This document shows positions 1-8,591 of a stretch of DNA of 54,167 bases, piece by piece. Within the stretch, counting starts at the first letter, position 1. The number at the start of each line of letters is the position of its first letter. Made by a program: the position numbers and the translations under genes. The notes under the pieces were generated by a model. That model was not told the DNA's origin and did not search any database. It saw only the letters and a program-made list of their open reading frames with translations. This stretch comes from an uncultured Chlorobiota bacterium (GTDB lineage Bacteria; Bacteroidota; Bacteroidia; Bacteroidales; JAADGE01). The stretch is taken from assembly GCA_947311255.1 (NCBI GenBank), contig CAMZKL010000036.1, positions 1 to 54,167 of the forward strand. Reading direction: 5' to 3'.

Positions 1-27
1 ACTATAAAAAACGCAAAATGACCATTT

Positions 28-109
28 AGTGTCGGTGTGAATTTGTTAATTAGTTGATTATAAGACAATAATATTACTGCCATTTTGCAAAAATATTCAC
101 ACCGACACT
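28..109. repeat. 15-bp perfect inverted repeat with 52-bp spacer
   Basis: AGTGTCGGTGTGAAT at 28-42 is exactly repeated in reverse complement at 95-109. A second pair, GCAAAATG (13-20) and CATTTTGC (81-88), interleaves with it. The right arm is followed by TTTTT. It could be a terminator for a plus-strand gene ending left of the window, or the palindromic end of a small mobile element. No transposase is visible beside it. Confidence 0.7.
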
Positions 110-144
110 TTTTGGAGTGGACTCAACTATACAGTTTATTACAT

Positions 145-1020
145 TTATAAATCTTTTCCGCAACAATGTTTAAATTTCTTTCCGCTTCCGCAGGGGCATG
201 GCGAATTTCGTCCTGTTACTTTTCTCTTTTTTATTTTAAAACGACTTATGCCATCAGTTTTAAATATCTGTTCTAAAAGTTTATAAAGTTCGGGGTGTTT
301 CTTTTTGAGAAGTTCAGGGCGTTCAAAAAAATATTCGCTTATTACAGAAAAAAACTCAGCCTTACTTGTTGCACCATAAGGATTTATATCGGATTTACCT
401 TTATAAATTTCATCAATTTTTTGCTTTATTAAATCAATCCATGGAATTGTATATTGTTTTTCAAGAAGGAGTTTAGGAACACCATCAATTGCTCCGTCAG
501 ACTTGTCAATAAGATGTACAAATTCATGTATGGCAGTATTTTTTTTATCTGTTTCGTTTCGGAAACCATTTATTAAACTTTGCTTCGATAAAATCATTTT
601 GCCCTCCATAACACCTGAGCCCACCATTCCAAGTACTGTACTGTCACTATTTACACCAAAATCCATATTAAAAGATGTTGGATATAAAAGAACTTCATCA
701 ATATTTAAGTATCGCCATTCAGGAAATTCAAAAATTGGAATTATTGCACTTGATGCAATTAATAATTTGTCTGTGTCATCAACTTCTGTTTTAATACCGG
801 TTATTCTGCAATTCAATAAAAATTCTTGTATTTTAAATTCAAAATGTTTTTTCTCTTCTTCATTTAAGTTATTATAGAAGATAAGCTTTTCTGAAAGAAT
901 TATTCGCCAATTGGCAGGAAATTTTTCTTTGGGTATTTTCCAAGCATTTTTCTTTTTTATGTATCTTATCAGAAGTATAATAAGAAGTAGGATTATTGCT
1001 AATATTATTTTTTCGTACAT
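145..1020 (-). CDS. MtfA-like zinc peptidase with SEC-C tail
   Basis: This is a 291-residue protein starting at the ATG at 1020. An upstream TTG at 1044 is open in frame but lies inside the promoter box. It has one N-terminal membrane segment (about residues 4-20), then a peptidase M90/MtfA-type body with the zinc motif HEFVH near residue 165. The tail is a SEC-C zinc-binding motif (CPCGSGKKFKHCC) in the last 20 residues. In enterobacteria MtfA binds the Mlc repressor and is a metallopeptidase. Mlc is not expected here, so the substrate is unknown. The gene is divergent from the GMC oxidoreductase, with back-to-back promoter boxes between them. Family assignment is good; the biological role is inference only. 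Confidence 0.85.
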   Translation of the reverse strand: MYEKIILAIILLLIILLIRYIKKKNAWKIPKEKFPANWRIILSEKLIFYNNLNEEEKKHFEFKIQEFLLNCRITGIKTEVDDTDKLLIASSAIIPIFEFPEWRYLNIDEVLLYPTSFNMDFGVNSDSTVLGMVGSGVMEGKMILSKQSLINGFRNETDKKNTAIHEFVHLIDKSDGAIDGVPKLLLEKQYTIPWIDLIKQKIDEIYKGKSDINPYGATSKAEFFSVISEYFFERPELLKKKHPELYKLLEQIFKTDGISRFKIKKRKVTGRNSPCPCGSGKKFKHCCGKDL

Positions 1021-1041
1021 TTTATATTTCTTAAATTTCAA

Positions 1042-1058
1042 CAAATATATTAAATTTG
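1042..1058. promoter_or_regulatory. back-to-back divergent -7 boxes
   Basis: TATATTTG reads on the minus strand (1049-1042) and TAAATTTG on the plus strand (1051-1058). Both match the Bacteroidota TAnnTTTG -7 consensus. They lie at sensible distances from the minus-strand ATG at 1020 and the plus-strand ATG at 1117. No clear -33 TTTG is seen for either. Confidence 0.5.
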
Positions 1059-1116
1059 AGAGATTTTGAGATTGTTAAAAAAAACAAAAGCCACAAATAC
1101 ACTAATAAATAACTTT

Positions 1117-2682
1117 ATGACACTAAAAAAAGAGTACGACTACGTAATAATAGGTTCCGGTTTCGGTGGCTCAGTTTCGGCTTTGCGACTTTCCGAAAAA
1201 GGATATAAAGTTTTGGTAATTGAAAAAGGAAAACATTATAAAGACAAAGATTTTCCGAAAACAAATTGGAACTTACGAAAATGGTTATGGTTGCCAAAAT
1301 TGGGTTTATTTGGTATTCAAAAAATAAGTTTTTTAAGACATATTTCAGCAATGAGCGGTGTAGGTGTAGGCGGAGGTTCTTTGGTATATGCCAATACTTT
1401 ACCAAAACCTAAAAGTCCATTTTTCAACCATGGCTCATGGGTTGCACTTGCCGATTGGGAGAAGGAACTTGCCCCACATTATGAAACAGCATGGAAAATG
1501 CTCGGAGCCACAGAAAACACATATTTTGGTGAAAGCGATTTAGCATTTAAGGAACTTGCAAAAGAAATCGGACAAGAAGATAAATTCAGACCCGTAAAAG
1601 TTGCCGTATATTTCGGTGAAAATGATGTTACGGTTAATGACCCATATTTTAGCGGCAAAGGACCGACAAGAACTGGATGCATACAATGTGGAAGTTGCAT
1701 GACAGGTTGTAGGCATAATGCAAAAAACACTTTGGATAAGAACTATTTACATCTTGCACAACAGCTCGGGGCTGAAATTATTGCAGAGCAAGAAGTTACG
1801 GATATTATTCCGCTTGACGGAAAAAGCGGAAAACCAGGCTATAAAGTTATTTTCAGGCAATCAACAAAGTTATTTAAGAAGAAACAAAGTGTTAAAGCGA
1901 AGGGAGTTGTAATATCAGGCGGTGTGCTTGGAACAGTTCCTTTATTATTGAAACAAAAAAGAAAAAACTTGCCAAATTTAAGCGAAACAGTCGGGAATAA
2001 TATCAGAACAAACAATGAAGCATTAATTCTCACCGTAACAGCCGATAAAAACAAAAATATGTCGGACGGAATTGCCATAGGCTCAATAATCGAACTTGAC
2101 GAAAACAGCAATGTTGAACCTGTAAGATACGGCAATGGCTCTGGCTTTTGGCGACTTTTAGTGATGCCTATGGTAAGTGAAAAGAATTTCTTTTTGCGAA
2201 TTTTAAAATTATTTATTATTCCGTTTACTGCACCTTTAATGTGGCTTAAAATTTTCTTTGCTCCAAATTTCGGAAAACAAACTTCTGTTATTTTATTTAT
2301 GCAACATCTTGACAGCACTTTAAAATTAAGACGGAAATTTTTGCGAACAGGAACAAAAATTGAAAAAGGTAAAAACCCAACTGCATTTATTCCTGAAGCA
2401 CATAAAGTTGCACATAAATATGGCAAAATAATTAATGGAAAACCTACGGTTATGCTTACGGAAACTCTTACAGGAATTCCTTCAACCGCACATATTTTGG
2501 GCGGTGCAGTAATGGGTAAGGATGCAAATGAAGGTGTTATTGATAAAAACAATAAAGTTTTCGGCTATGAAAATATGTATGTTTGCGACGCATCGATGAT
2601 TTCGGCAAATCCGGGCGTTAATCCGGCATTAAGTATTACGGCAATAAGTGAACGGGCAATGAGTTTGGTACCGGATAAATAA
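1117..2682 (+). CDS. GMC family FAD-dependent oxidoreductase
   Basis: This is a 521-residue flavoprotein of the glucose-methanol-choline/cholesterol-oxidase-like family. The FAD-binding Rossmann motif GSGFGG starts at residue 13. A cysteine-rich segment (CIQCGSCMTGC) lies near residue 190, and the C-terminal FAD/active-site signature ([17 protein letters not shown]) is intact. The ATG at 1117 is preferred over the in-frame TTG at 1066 because the FAD motif then sits at the usual distance from the N-terminus and the promoter box lies upstream. The substrate cannot be told. The last 70 codons have a second, truncated copy at 6328-6543. A 17-nt palindrome (2690-2706) follows the stop. Third-position G/C looks higher than in most later genes. 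Confidence 0.9.
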   Translation: MTLKKEYDYVIIGSGFGGSVSALRLSEKGYKVLVIEKGKHYKDKDFPKTNWNLRKWLWLPKLGLFGIQKISFLRHISAMSGVGVGGGSLVYANTLPKPKSPFFNHGSWVALADWEKELAPHYETAWKMLGATENTYFGESDLAFKELAKEIGQEDKFRPVKVAVYFGENDVTVNDPYFSGKGPTRTGCIQCGSCMTGCRHNAKNTLDKNYLHLAQQLGAEIIAEQEVTDIIPLDGKSGKPGYKVIFRQSTKLFKKKQSVKAKGVVISGGVLGTVPLLLKQKRKNLPNLSETVGNNIRTNNEALILTVTADKNKNMSDGIAIGSIIELDENSNVEPVRYGNGSGFWRLLVMPMVSEKNFFLRILKLFIIPFTAPLMWLKIFFAPNFGKQTSVILFMQHLDSTLKLRRKFLRTGTKIEKGKNPTAFIPEAHKVAHKYGKIINGKPTVMLTETLTGIPSTAHILGGAVMGKDANEGVIDKNNKVFGYENMYVCDASMISANPGVNPALSITAISERAMSLVPDK

Positions 2683-2901
2683 AATATAGATTTTTACCGT
2701 AAAAATGTAAGATTTTCTGTTGTAATGAATTCAAAACACACAAGCCGTATAAAAAGATACTTTTATCCAAATTATTTTTTTATGTGAATTTTATTTATTT
2801 ATTTTGTTGCGTTAAACTAAAATCTAACCGGCTTATCTTCTTTACCTAATTATTCTGCAATTATGTAATAGACCTTTCTCCGGTTAAGAACTTACATAAA
2901 C

Positions 2902-4647
2902 ATGAGAAGAAAAATAGGATTTAAAAAATTAGTTACGGGTTTTGTTGTGATATTAACAATTACCTTATTTTCTGCAATATTCAGCTCCGTAATAATCAAT
3001 AACAACTCAAAGAGGATATTACACGTAAATAATGATATTTATCCTTTTACGGATAAACTTGCGGAATTTGAGCAAATTGTTTTGAACTCAAAAATGCTTA
3101 TAACAAACTGGGTATATTTGCAATACAATATTGAGGATAAAGAAGAATTAAAAAAACTCATAAAAGAAGATTACCCCAAAATAAAGCAGGAAATTTTGAC
3201 TTCCCTAAAAAAATCAGGACAAGAAAAGAATTCAGAATCTTTGCACCTTATTTTTGAAAAGATGGACGAAATTCTTGCAATAAACAAAGAATTAATGAAC
3301 ACTTTATCCAGTTTTGATGATTACGAAGATGCCCAAAAGATATTTGATGCCGAAGAAAAAATAGAAGAAGAAGTTATACCTTTGAGTAATGAGATAAGAA
3401 CACTGCTGAACGATTTTATAAACAAGACAAAGAAAAAAAATGACATCATAAGAGATAAAATGATAAGCTCTTTGAAGCAACTTGAAATAACTTCAATAAT
3501 TTTCGGTTTCGGAATGTTTATAATAATCCTGTTATCGGTCATATACATTCAAAAAAATATTACAATTCCGGTAACACAAGTTCACGATATACTTTTAAAA
3601 CTGAGTAAAGGTGAAATTATTAAACAAAAAGTAAAGCAAACCGATGATATTATTGCAGAAATGGTTTCTGCACTATACAAATTATCGGATAATTTTAATA
3701 AAGTTGCCGTAAATGCACAAAAAATAGGAAAAGGAAACTTTGATACAGAAATAAAACCTCTGAGCGATAAAGATATTTTGGGAAACGCCATCTTGGAAAT
3801 GAGAAACAGCTTAAAAGCATATTCGGAAGAGATGGAAGCAAAAGTAAGAGAACGAACAGCAGAAATTTCAAGACAAAAAGAAATTATTGAAGAAAAAAAC
3901 AAAAATATTACGGCAAGTATAAACTATGCAGTAAGAATACAAAAAGCAAGTCTTCCGCAAGTAACAACAATACAGACGGAATTGCCGGACTCGTTTATAT
4001 TGTTTAAACCGAAAGATATTGTAAGCGGTGATTTTTATTGGTTTTCAAAATCAGAAGATAAAATTATTATTGCTGCGATAGACTGCACCGGACACGGAAT
4101 ACCCGGAGCATTTATGAGTTTGATAGGCATAAATCTACTTTCGGGTATCGTAAACGAAAATAAAATTACGGAAGCTGATGAAATATTAAACGAACTTCAC
4201 AGGAGGGTTCAATTGGCGCTAAAACAGGATGTTACAGCAAATCAGGACGGAATGGACGCAGCTTTGTGCGTAATTGATACAAACAATAAAAAAGTTGATT
4301 TTGCAGGAGCCAAAAACCCGTTGGTTTACATACAAAACGACACATTATTCCGGATAAAAGGCGATAAAAAAAGCATAGGCGGGAAACAAGTTGAAGGTAA
4401 GTTTACAAAACACACAATATCAGCAGAAGAACCCACATCTTTTTATATTTTTTCAGACGGATTTCAAGACCAATTCGGAGGTAAAAACGGCAGAAAATTT
4501 ATGATAAAAAATATGTTGAATTTATTTTCGGATAATCATAAATTGCCGTTTTCAAAACAAAACGAAATATACGACAATACAATAACAGAATGGAAATCAT
4601 CTTTGCCTCAGACAGATGATATTTTGATAATAGGTTTCAAACTTTAA
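2902..4647 (+). CDS. transmembrane HAMP sensor with PP2C (SpoIIE) phosphatase domain
   Basis: This 581-residue inner-membrane receptor phosphatase has TM1 at about residues 10-32, a helical periplasmic region to about 195 (four-helix-bundle-like), and TM2 at about 196-217. Two HAMP-like segments follow (about 218-320), then a coiled coil and a C-terminal SpoIIE/PP2C domain. Its metal-binding signatures SGDF, DCTGHG, SDGF and TDDIL all look intact. SpoIIE-type phosphatases dephosphorylate anti-sigma antagonists or SiaC-like proteins. No such partner is adjacent here; the nearest is SiaC at 21787. The gene lies 18 nt before an outer-membrane barrel gene and, through it, is linked to a YfiR-like gene, so it probably heads a three-gene operon. 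Confidence 0.88.
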   Translation: MRRKIGFKKLVTGFVVILTITLFSAIFSSVIINNNSKRILHVNNDIYPFTDKLAEFEQIVLNSKMLITNWVYLQYNIEDKEELKKLIKEDYPKIKQEILTSLKKSGQEKNSESLHLIFEKMDEILAINKELMNTLSSFDDYEDAQKIFDAEEKIEEEVIPLSNEIRTLLNDFINKTKKKNDIIRDKMISSLKQLEITSIIFGFGMFIIILLSVIYIQKNITIPVTQVHDILLKLSKGEIIKQKVKQTDDIIAEMVSALYKLSDNFNKVAVNAQKIGKGNFDTEIKPLSDKDILGNAILEMRNSLKAYSEEMEAKVRERTAEISRQKEIIEEKNKNITASINYAVRIQKASLPQVTTIQTELPDSFILFKPKDIVSGDFYWFSKSEDKIIIAAIDCTGHGIPGAFMSLIGINLLSGIVNENKITEADEILNELHRRVQLALKQDVTANQDGMDAALCVIDTNNKKVDFAGAKNPLVYIQNDTLFRIKGDKKSIGGKQVEGKFTKHTISAEEPTSFYIFSDGFQDQFGGKNGRKFMIKNMLNLFSDNHKLPFSKQNEIYDNTITEWKSSLPQTDDILIIGFKL

Positions 4648-4665
4648 ATTTAAAATTATATTAAA

Positions 4666-5772
4666 ATGAAAAAAGCAATACCATTTTTACTTATTCTTTT
4701 CTTTTTCACAAATCTTAAAGCACAACAAGATACGATAAACGATGAATTTTCGTCAAACATTATTACAAAGCAAAGCAGCAAGGGAGAAGTCGGTTCTTTC
4801 GGAAAACGACTATCTGCTCTTACAAGTTTTGTCAGTCTGAACGGCTATGCCACCAATGAATTTTTGTATTTTGAAGACGGAACAAACACGTTCAGCAATC
4901 ATTATTTTAATATGCTGGCAAGTGCCGAAATTTCAGAACGCATTTTTGCCGAAATCCAAATGGAATATGAATACGGAGGAAGTCAGATAGGAGCAAGATA
5001 CGCACAAATCGACTATAAATTTAATGATTTGTTTGTAATAAGGTCGGGGAAATTTTTAGTCCCTGCCGGCGAGTATAATGAATATCTATATCCCGAATAC
5101 CTGTCAAAAACCACGAGAAGAGCTTTTGTAAATGAAGAAATTGTCCCCGTTTCCTGGGGCGAAGTAGGTGTTCAGCTCAGAGGACAGTTAAAACTCAGAG
5201 GAGACAGCGGTTTATTCAGACCTTTTTATTCTTTGTATGTCGTAAACGGATTAAAAGCCTCCGGAAACAACAGCAATATACGACAAATGCGGGAAAATGC
5301 CCTTGACACTTTGGGCGGAAACTTAGCATACGGCGGAAACATAGGAACGGAAATAGGCAAATATTTTAACATTCAATTTAATTATTACACCGGCGATTAC
5401 AATCCCGCAGGTGATGCCGAATTAACAATTTACGGAACATCATTAGGGTTTGATAATAATAAATTAAGCATCTACGGTGCGTATCATGCGGCAGACCAAG
5501 AATACGAAGTTGACGGGCAAATGAACAAATGGAATAAATACGGGTTTTACGGTTTAATAGCTTATAAATACAAAAATATAGAACCTGTATTCAGATATGA
5601 CAGAATAAGACTTGACGGACTCAACTTAAACGATAAAGACAGGATGACATTCGGGCTGAATTATCATTTTTATGAAAACTGTGTATTAAAAGTTAACTAT
5701 GAAGTTGTTAAAAATCAAGGAATTGATATAAGCGATAACTTGTTTTCGGTTCAAATAGCCGTAGGATTTTAA
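4666..5772 (+). CDS. outer-membrane beta-barrel (porin-like) protein
   Basis: This 368-residue protein has a signal peptide ending at KAQQ (about residue 20). The body alternates aromatic and polar strands and ends in phenylalanine (QIAVGF), the usual terminal signature of outer-membrane barrels. The pattern resembles phosphate-selective porin O/P-type barrels, but that assignment is by look only. It sits 18 nt after the HAMP-PP2C gene and 9 nt before the YfiR-like gene. Co-transcription suggests it either feeds a ligand to the sensor or is the outer-membrane arm of the same signalling device. Confidence 0.72.
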   Translation: MKKAIPFLLILFFFTNLKAQQDTINDEFSSNIITKQSSKGEVGSFGKRLSALTSFVSLNGYATNEFLYFEDGTNTFSNHYFNMLASAEISERIFAEIQMEYEYGGSQIGARYAQIDYKFNDLFVIRSGKFLVPAGEYNEYLYPEYLSKTTRRAFVNEEIVPVSWGEVGVQLRGQLKLRGDSGLFRPFYSLYVVNGLKASGNNSNIRQMRENALDTLGGNLAYGGNIGTEIGKYFNIQFNYYTGDYNPAGDAELTIYGTSLGFDNNKLSIYGAYHAADQEYEVDGQMNKWNKYGFYGLIAYKYKNIEPVFRYDRIRLDGLNLNDKDRMTFGLNYHFYENCVLKVNYEVVKNQGIDISDNLFSVQIAVGF

Positions 5773-5781
5773 AAAAGAACT

Positions 5782-6297
5782 ATGAAAAAAAGACATAAAA
5801 TCTTTCTTCTGTTCTTGATGTGTATATTTTATTTTAATGCGTCAAATGCACAAAATACAAGGGCATATTATCAGTCTTTGTTTTTGCTGAAATTTATAAA
5901 ATATGCAAACTGGACAAAGCAGCCCGATTATTACAAAATCGGTGTTATCGGAAATACGCCTGTTATTCCGCATTTAAAAACGATGACAAAGAAGCGGAGA
6001 GTGAATGGAAAGCCCGTTGTTTTATATAAAATAAATTCTTACGCCGATTTAGGAAAGTATTCTTTGATATATATACCGAGAAACCAAAATAATAAGGTTA
6101 AATATATTGTGTCAAAAACAAAAAATAAAGACATTCTTATTGTTACGGAAGATGACAGATACATCTATCGAGGAGCATTAATAAGTTTTTATGAAAGAAG
6201 GAAAGCCCTTAAATTCAAAATAAATACAAGAGCAACGGCAAGAAGGAAAATACAAATAAGCCGAAGGCTTATGTCGGTAGCAACGGTTATTCACTAA
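5782..6297 (+). CDS. YfiR-like (DUF4154) periplasmic protein
   Basis: This 171-residue protein has a signal peptide ending at SNAQ. The order of motifs matches the YfiR/DUF4154 family: an early KFIKYANW segment, a mid-domain IGVIG strand, and the end pattern LKFKINTRATARRKIQISRRLMSVA. In Pseudomonas, YfiR is a periplasmic repressor of the membrane diguanylate cyclase YfiN (TM, HAMP, GGDEF). Here the membrane HAMP protein in the same operon carries a PP2C output instead of GGDEF. Regulation of that phosphatase by this protein is therefore an inference from gene order. The family call is fairly firm. Confidence 0.78.
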   Translation: MKKRHKIFLLFLMCIFYFNASNAQNTRAYYQSLFLLKFIKYANWTKQPDYYKIGVIGNTPVIPHLKTMTKKRRVNGKPVVLYKINSYADLGKYSLIYIPRNQNNKVKYIVSKTKNKDILIVTEDDRYIYRGALISFYERRKALKFKINTRATARRKIQISRRLMSVATVIH

Positions 6298-6327
6298 ATA
6301 CTTAAAAAATACATCGCACTTTTTTCC

Positions 6328-6543
6328 GGAATTCCTTCAACCGTACATATTCTGGGCGGTGCAGTAATGGGGAAAAATTCCGAAACCGGAGTTATTGATA
6401 AAAACAATAAAGTTTTCGGATATGAGAATATGTATGTTTGCGACGGTTCAATGATTTCAGCAAATCCGGGAGTTAATCCTGCATTGAGTATTACGGCAAT
6501 TAGTGAGCGGGCGATGAGTTTTATTTCTTCTAAAAAGAAATAA
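6328..6543 (+). pseudogene. 3'-terminal remnant of a GMC oxidoreductase gene
   Basis: This 71-codon open segment with its own stop matches the last part of the complete GMC gene (2473-2682). By hand count about 58 of the first 64 residues and about 87% of bases are identical. Many of the base changes are synonymous. It begins abruptly at GGAATTCC and has no start codon, FAD domain or ribosome-binding site. It retains the [17 protein letters not shown] signature. It is best read as the truncated arm of a duplication that flanks the 2902-6297 genes. Confidence 0.9.
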
Positions 6544-6548
6544 ATTTT

Positions 6549-6556
6549 TAATTTTG
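6549..6556 (+). promoter_or_regulatory. -7 box TAATTTTG
   Basis: This matches TAnnTTTG, 27 nt before the chosen ATG at 6583. Its position favours 6583 over the ATG at 6565, which would be almost leaderless. Confidence 0.4.
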
Positions 6557-6582
6557 GTCTTTAAATGTTAAAAATAAATATT

Positions 6583-6945
6583 ATGAAACAAATCAGAATA
6601 TTATTTATTGAAGGCGGACCAGTTTTTATGTACTCCATTTTACTTTTATTGATAATAATTTTCATTCTTTTTATTTTAGGTTTAAATACTAAAATTAATA
6701 GACAAAAAACAATAGATTTAATTTCATCTTTTGCTTTGATTGCGATAGTTCTGGGACTTTTAGGACAGGCAATCCACATTTGCAGTATACTTAACTTAGC
6801 ACAAATGGCAGGTGACATCTCTTTTGGATTAATGATAATATCTTCTAAAATTACTTTCTTCACTTCTATTTTTGGAGCAATTACCTTTATAATTGCTCGT
6901 TTAGGAATTATTATTTTGGTTTGGATTAAGAAAGAAGATAAGTAA
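6583..6945 (+). CDS. small MotA/TolQ/ExbB-like membrane protein
   Basis: This 120-residue protein has about three membrane segments. The opening IEGGPVFMYSILLLLIIIF resembles the first helix of TolQ/ExbB/MotA proton-channel proteins. The later LISSFALIAIVLGLLGQ and ITFFTSIFGAITFIIARL segments resemble the two channel helices. It lacks the large cytoplasmic domain of full-length ExbB (over 200 residues), so it is a minimal version. No ExbD/TolR partner is adjacent. The function is unproven. Confidence 0.6.
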   Translation: MKQIRILFIEGGPVFMYSILLLLIIIFILFILGLNTKINRQKTIDLISSFALIAIVLGLLGQAIHICSILNLAQMAGDISFGLMIISSKITFFTSIFGAITFIIARLGIIILVWIKKEDK

Positions 6946-7129
6946 AATCTGAACTTTATTTTCAAAACAAATTTCTTTAAGTTTATGAAGGAATATGTTT
7001 TTAATTTTGACTTACTAAAAAACACTAAATATACTGATAATAAGTGAGCGGAGTATGACTATTATACAAAACAAAGAACTATAATTTTATGTATTTTAAA
7101 ACTTTAATATTCAACAAAATAAATTTAAA

Positions 7130-8410
7130 ATGACAAACCAAATAAAAGCAAAACCTAAATTTAAAACTGCAGAAAAGTTAGATATTATAAATATTGAAAA
7201 ACAAAAACTTTCAAACGGAATACCATATTATTTAGTTAATGGAGGAGAACAAGATGTTGTTAAAATTGATTTTATAATTAAAGCAGGTAAAGTGTACAAC
7301 AAAAACCCTTTAATTGCTGATGCTGCAATTGTACTTGCAGATGTAGGGACAAAAAATAAAACAGCCGAACAAATTGCAGAAAAACTTGATTTTTATGGAG
7401 CATTTTTAGAATTAAATGCAGGAATGCACTTTTCAAAAATTACTCTTTACACATTAAATAAATATTTGAAAGAAACAATAGCTATTGTTGCAGATGTATT
7501 CTACAATGCAACATTTCCAGAAAGTGAAATTGAACTTTATGTACAAAACAAGTATCAAACATACTTAATTGAGAGGCAAAAAACTAATGCAGTTTCGCAT
7601 GAAGTTTTTTATGAAACAATATTTGGTAAAAATCATCCCTACGGTATTAATATAACGGAAAAAGAATTCAAAGATATTAATTCAGAAAAAGTAAAAAAAT
7701 TTTACAATAAAAAATTTAAGTCTGAAAATTTAACAATAATTCTTGCAGGAAAAATAAACGAAGATCATATTAGTCTATTAAATGATTTTTTTGGAAAAAC
7801 AAAAGTAAAAAAACTAAAAAATGAGGAAATTATATTTCCAAAAATTCCGAAAAAAAAAACAAGAAAGTTTATAAGTATTGAAAATACAGTTCAATCGTCA
7901 ATTCGCATAGGTAAGAAAACAATAAATAGAACTCATCAGGATTATTTTAATTTGAACATAACATCCATTATCTTAGGAGGATATTTTGGTTCAAGATTAA
8001 TGACAAATATTCGTGAAGATAAAGGATATACATACGGTATTTATGCTAGTACTACTTCTATGATTGAAGCAGGAGTGTTTCAAATTTCTGCGGAATCGGG
8101 GAAAGATGTTTATAAAAAAGCCATTGTTGAGATTTACAAAGAATTAAAAATATTAAGAACAACTTTGATATCATCAGAAGAATTAAATAGGGTAAAAAAT
8201 TATTTAATTGGAAACTTTTCGAGAATGTTTGATGGTGCATTTGCTGTCTCTGAAACTTTAAGAACAGTTATTTTATATGATATGAATTTAGATTATTATA
8301 AAAGATTTTTTGAAACTGTGAAAGAAATAACTCCTGAAATTATAATGAATACAGCTAAAAAGTATCTTAATGAAAATACAATGATTGAAATTGTTGTAGG
8401 AGCGAAATAA
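7130..8410 (+). CDS. M16 peptidase family protein, probably catalytically inactive
   Basis: This 426-residue protein has the two-domain M16B (insulinase/pitrilysin/MPP-like) fold. The C-terminal half contains the characteristic GGYFGSRLMTNIREDKGYTYG, including the RxxxGxxY-type substrate-binding region. At the position of the HxxEH zinc motif the sequence reads ADAAIVLADVGT, so the zinc ligands are missing. Bacteroidota commonly encode M16B pairs of an active and an inactive subunit. This resembles the inactive one, but no active partner is found nearby. It is presumably an accessory or chaperoning subunit for a partner encoded elsewhere. No signal peptide is visible. Confidence 0.85.
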   Translation: MTNQIKAKPKFKTAEKLDIINIEKQKLSNGIPYYLVNGGEQDVVKIDFIIKAGKVYNKNPLIADAAIVLADVGTKNKTAEQIAEKLDFYGAFLELNAGMHFSKITLYTLNKYLKETIAIVADVFYNATFPESEIELYVQNKYQTYLIERQKTNAVSHEVFYETIFGKNHPYGINITEKEFKDINSEKVKKFYNKKFKSENLTIILAGKINEDHISLLNDFFGKTKVKKLKNEEIIFPKIPKKKTRKFISIENTVQSSIRIGKKTINRTHQDYFNLNITSIILGGYFGSRLMTNIREDKGYTYGIYASTTSMIEAGVFQISAESGKDVYKKAIVEIYKELKILRTTLISSEELNRVKNYLIGNFSRMFDGAFAVSETLRTVILYDMNLDYYKRFFETVKEITPEIIMNTAKKYLNENTMIEIVVGAK

Positions 8411-8591
8411 ACAGAATAATAAACAACGAATATTTTTGTTTAAAATTGCAATTAAACACACTAAATATCTTATATTTAAGAAAATAATTTGAAATATATA
8501 AAAACTGTTTATATATTTGACCAATATTCAGGGATACCGAAAACTGATTACAAAAGAGTAGGTAAATAAATTATTAAAAAAAAATTATTTT

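Noticed and set aside
1839..2552. Long antisense open frame inside the GMC gene
   Set aside because: It mirrors codon structure of the real gene, has no recognisable motif and no ribosome-binding context.
6565..6582. ATG at 6565 as start of the TolQ-like protein
   Set aside because: A -7 box at 6549-6556 would leave almost no leader; the ATG at 6583 fits better.
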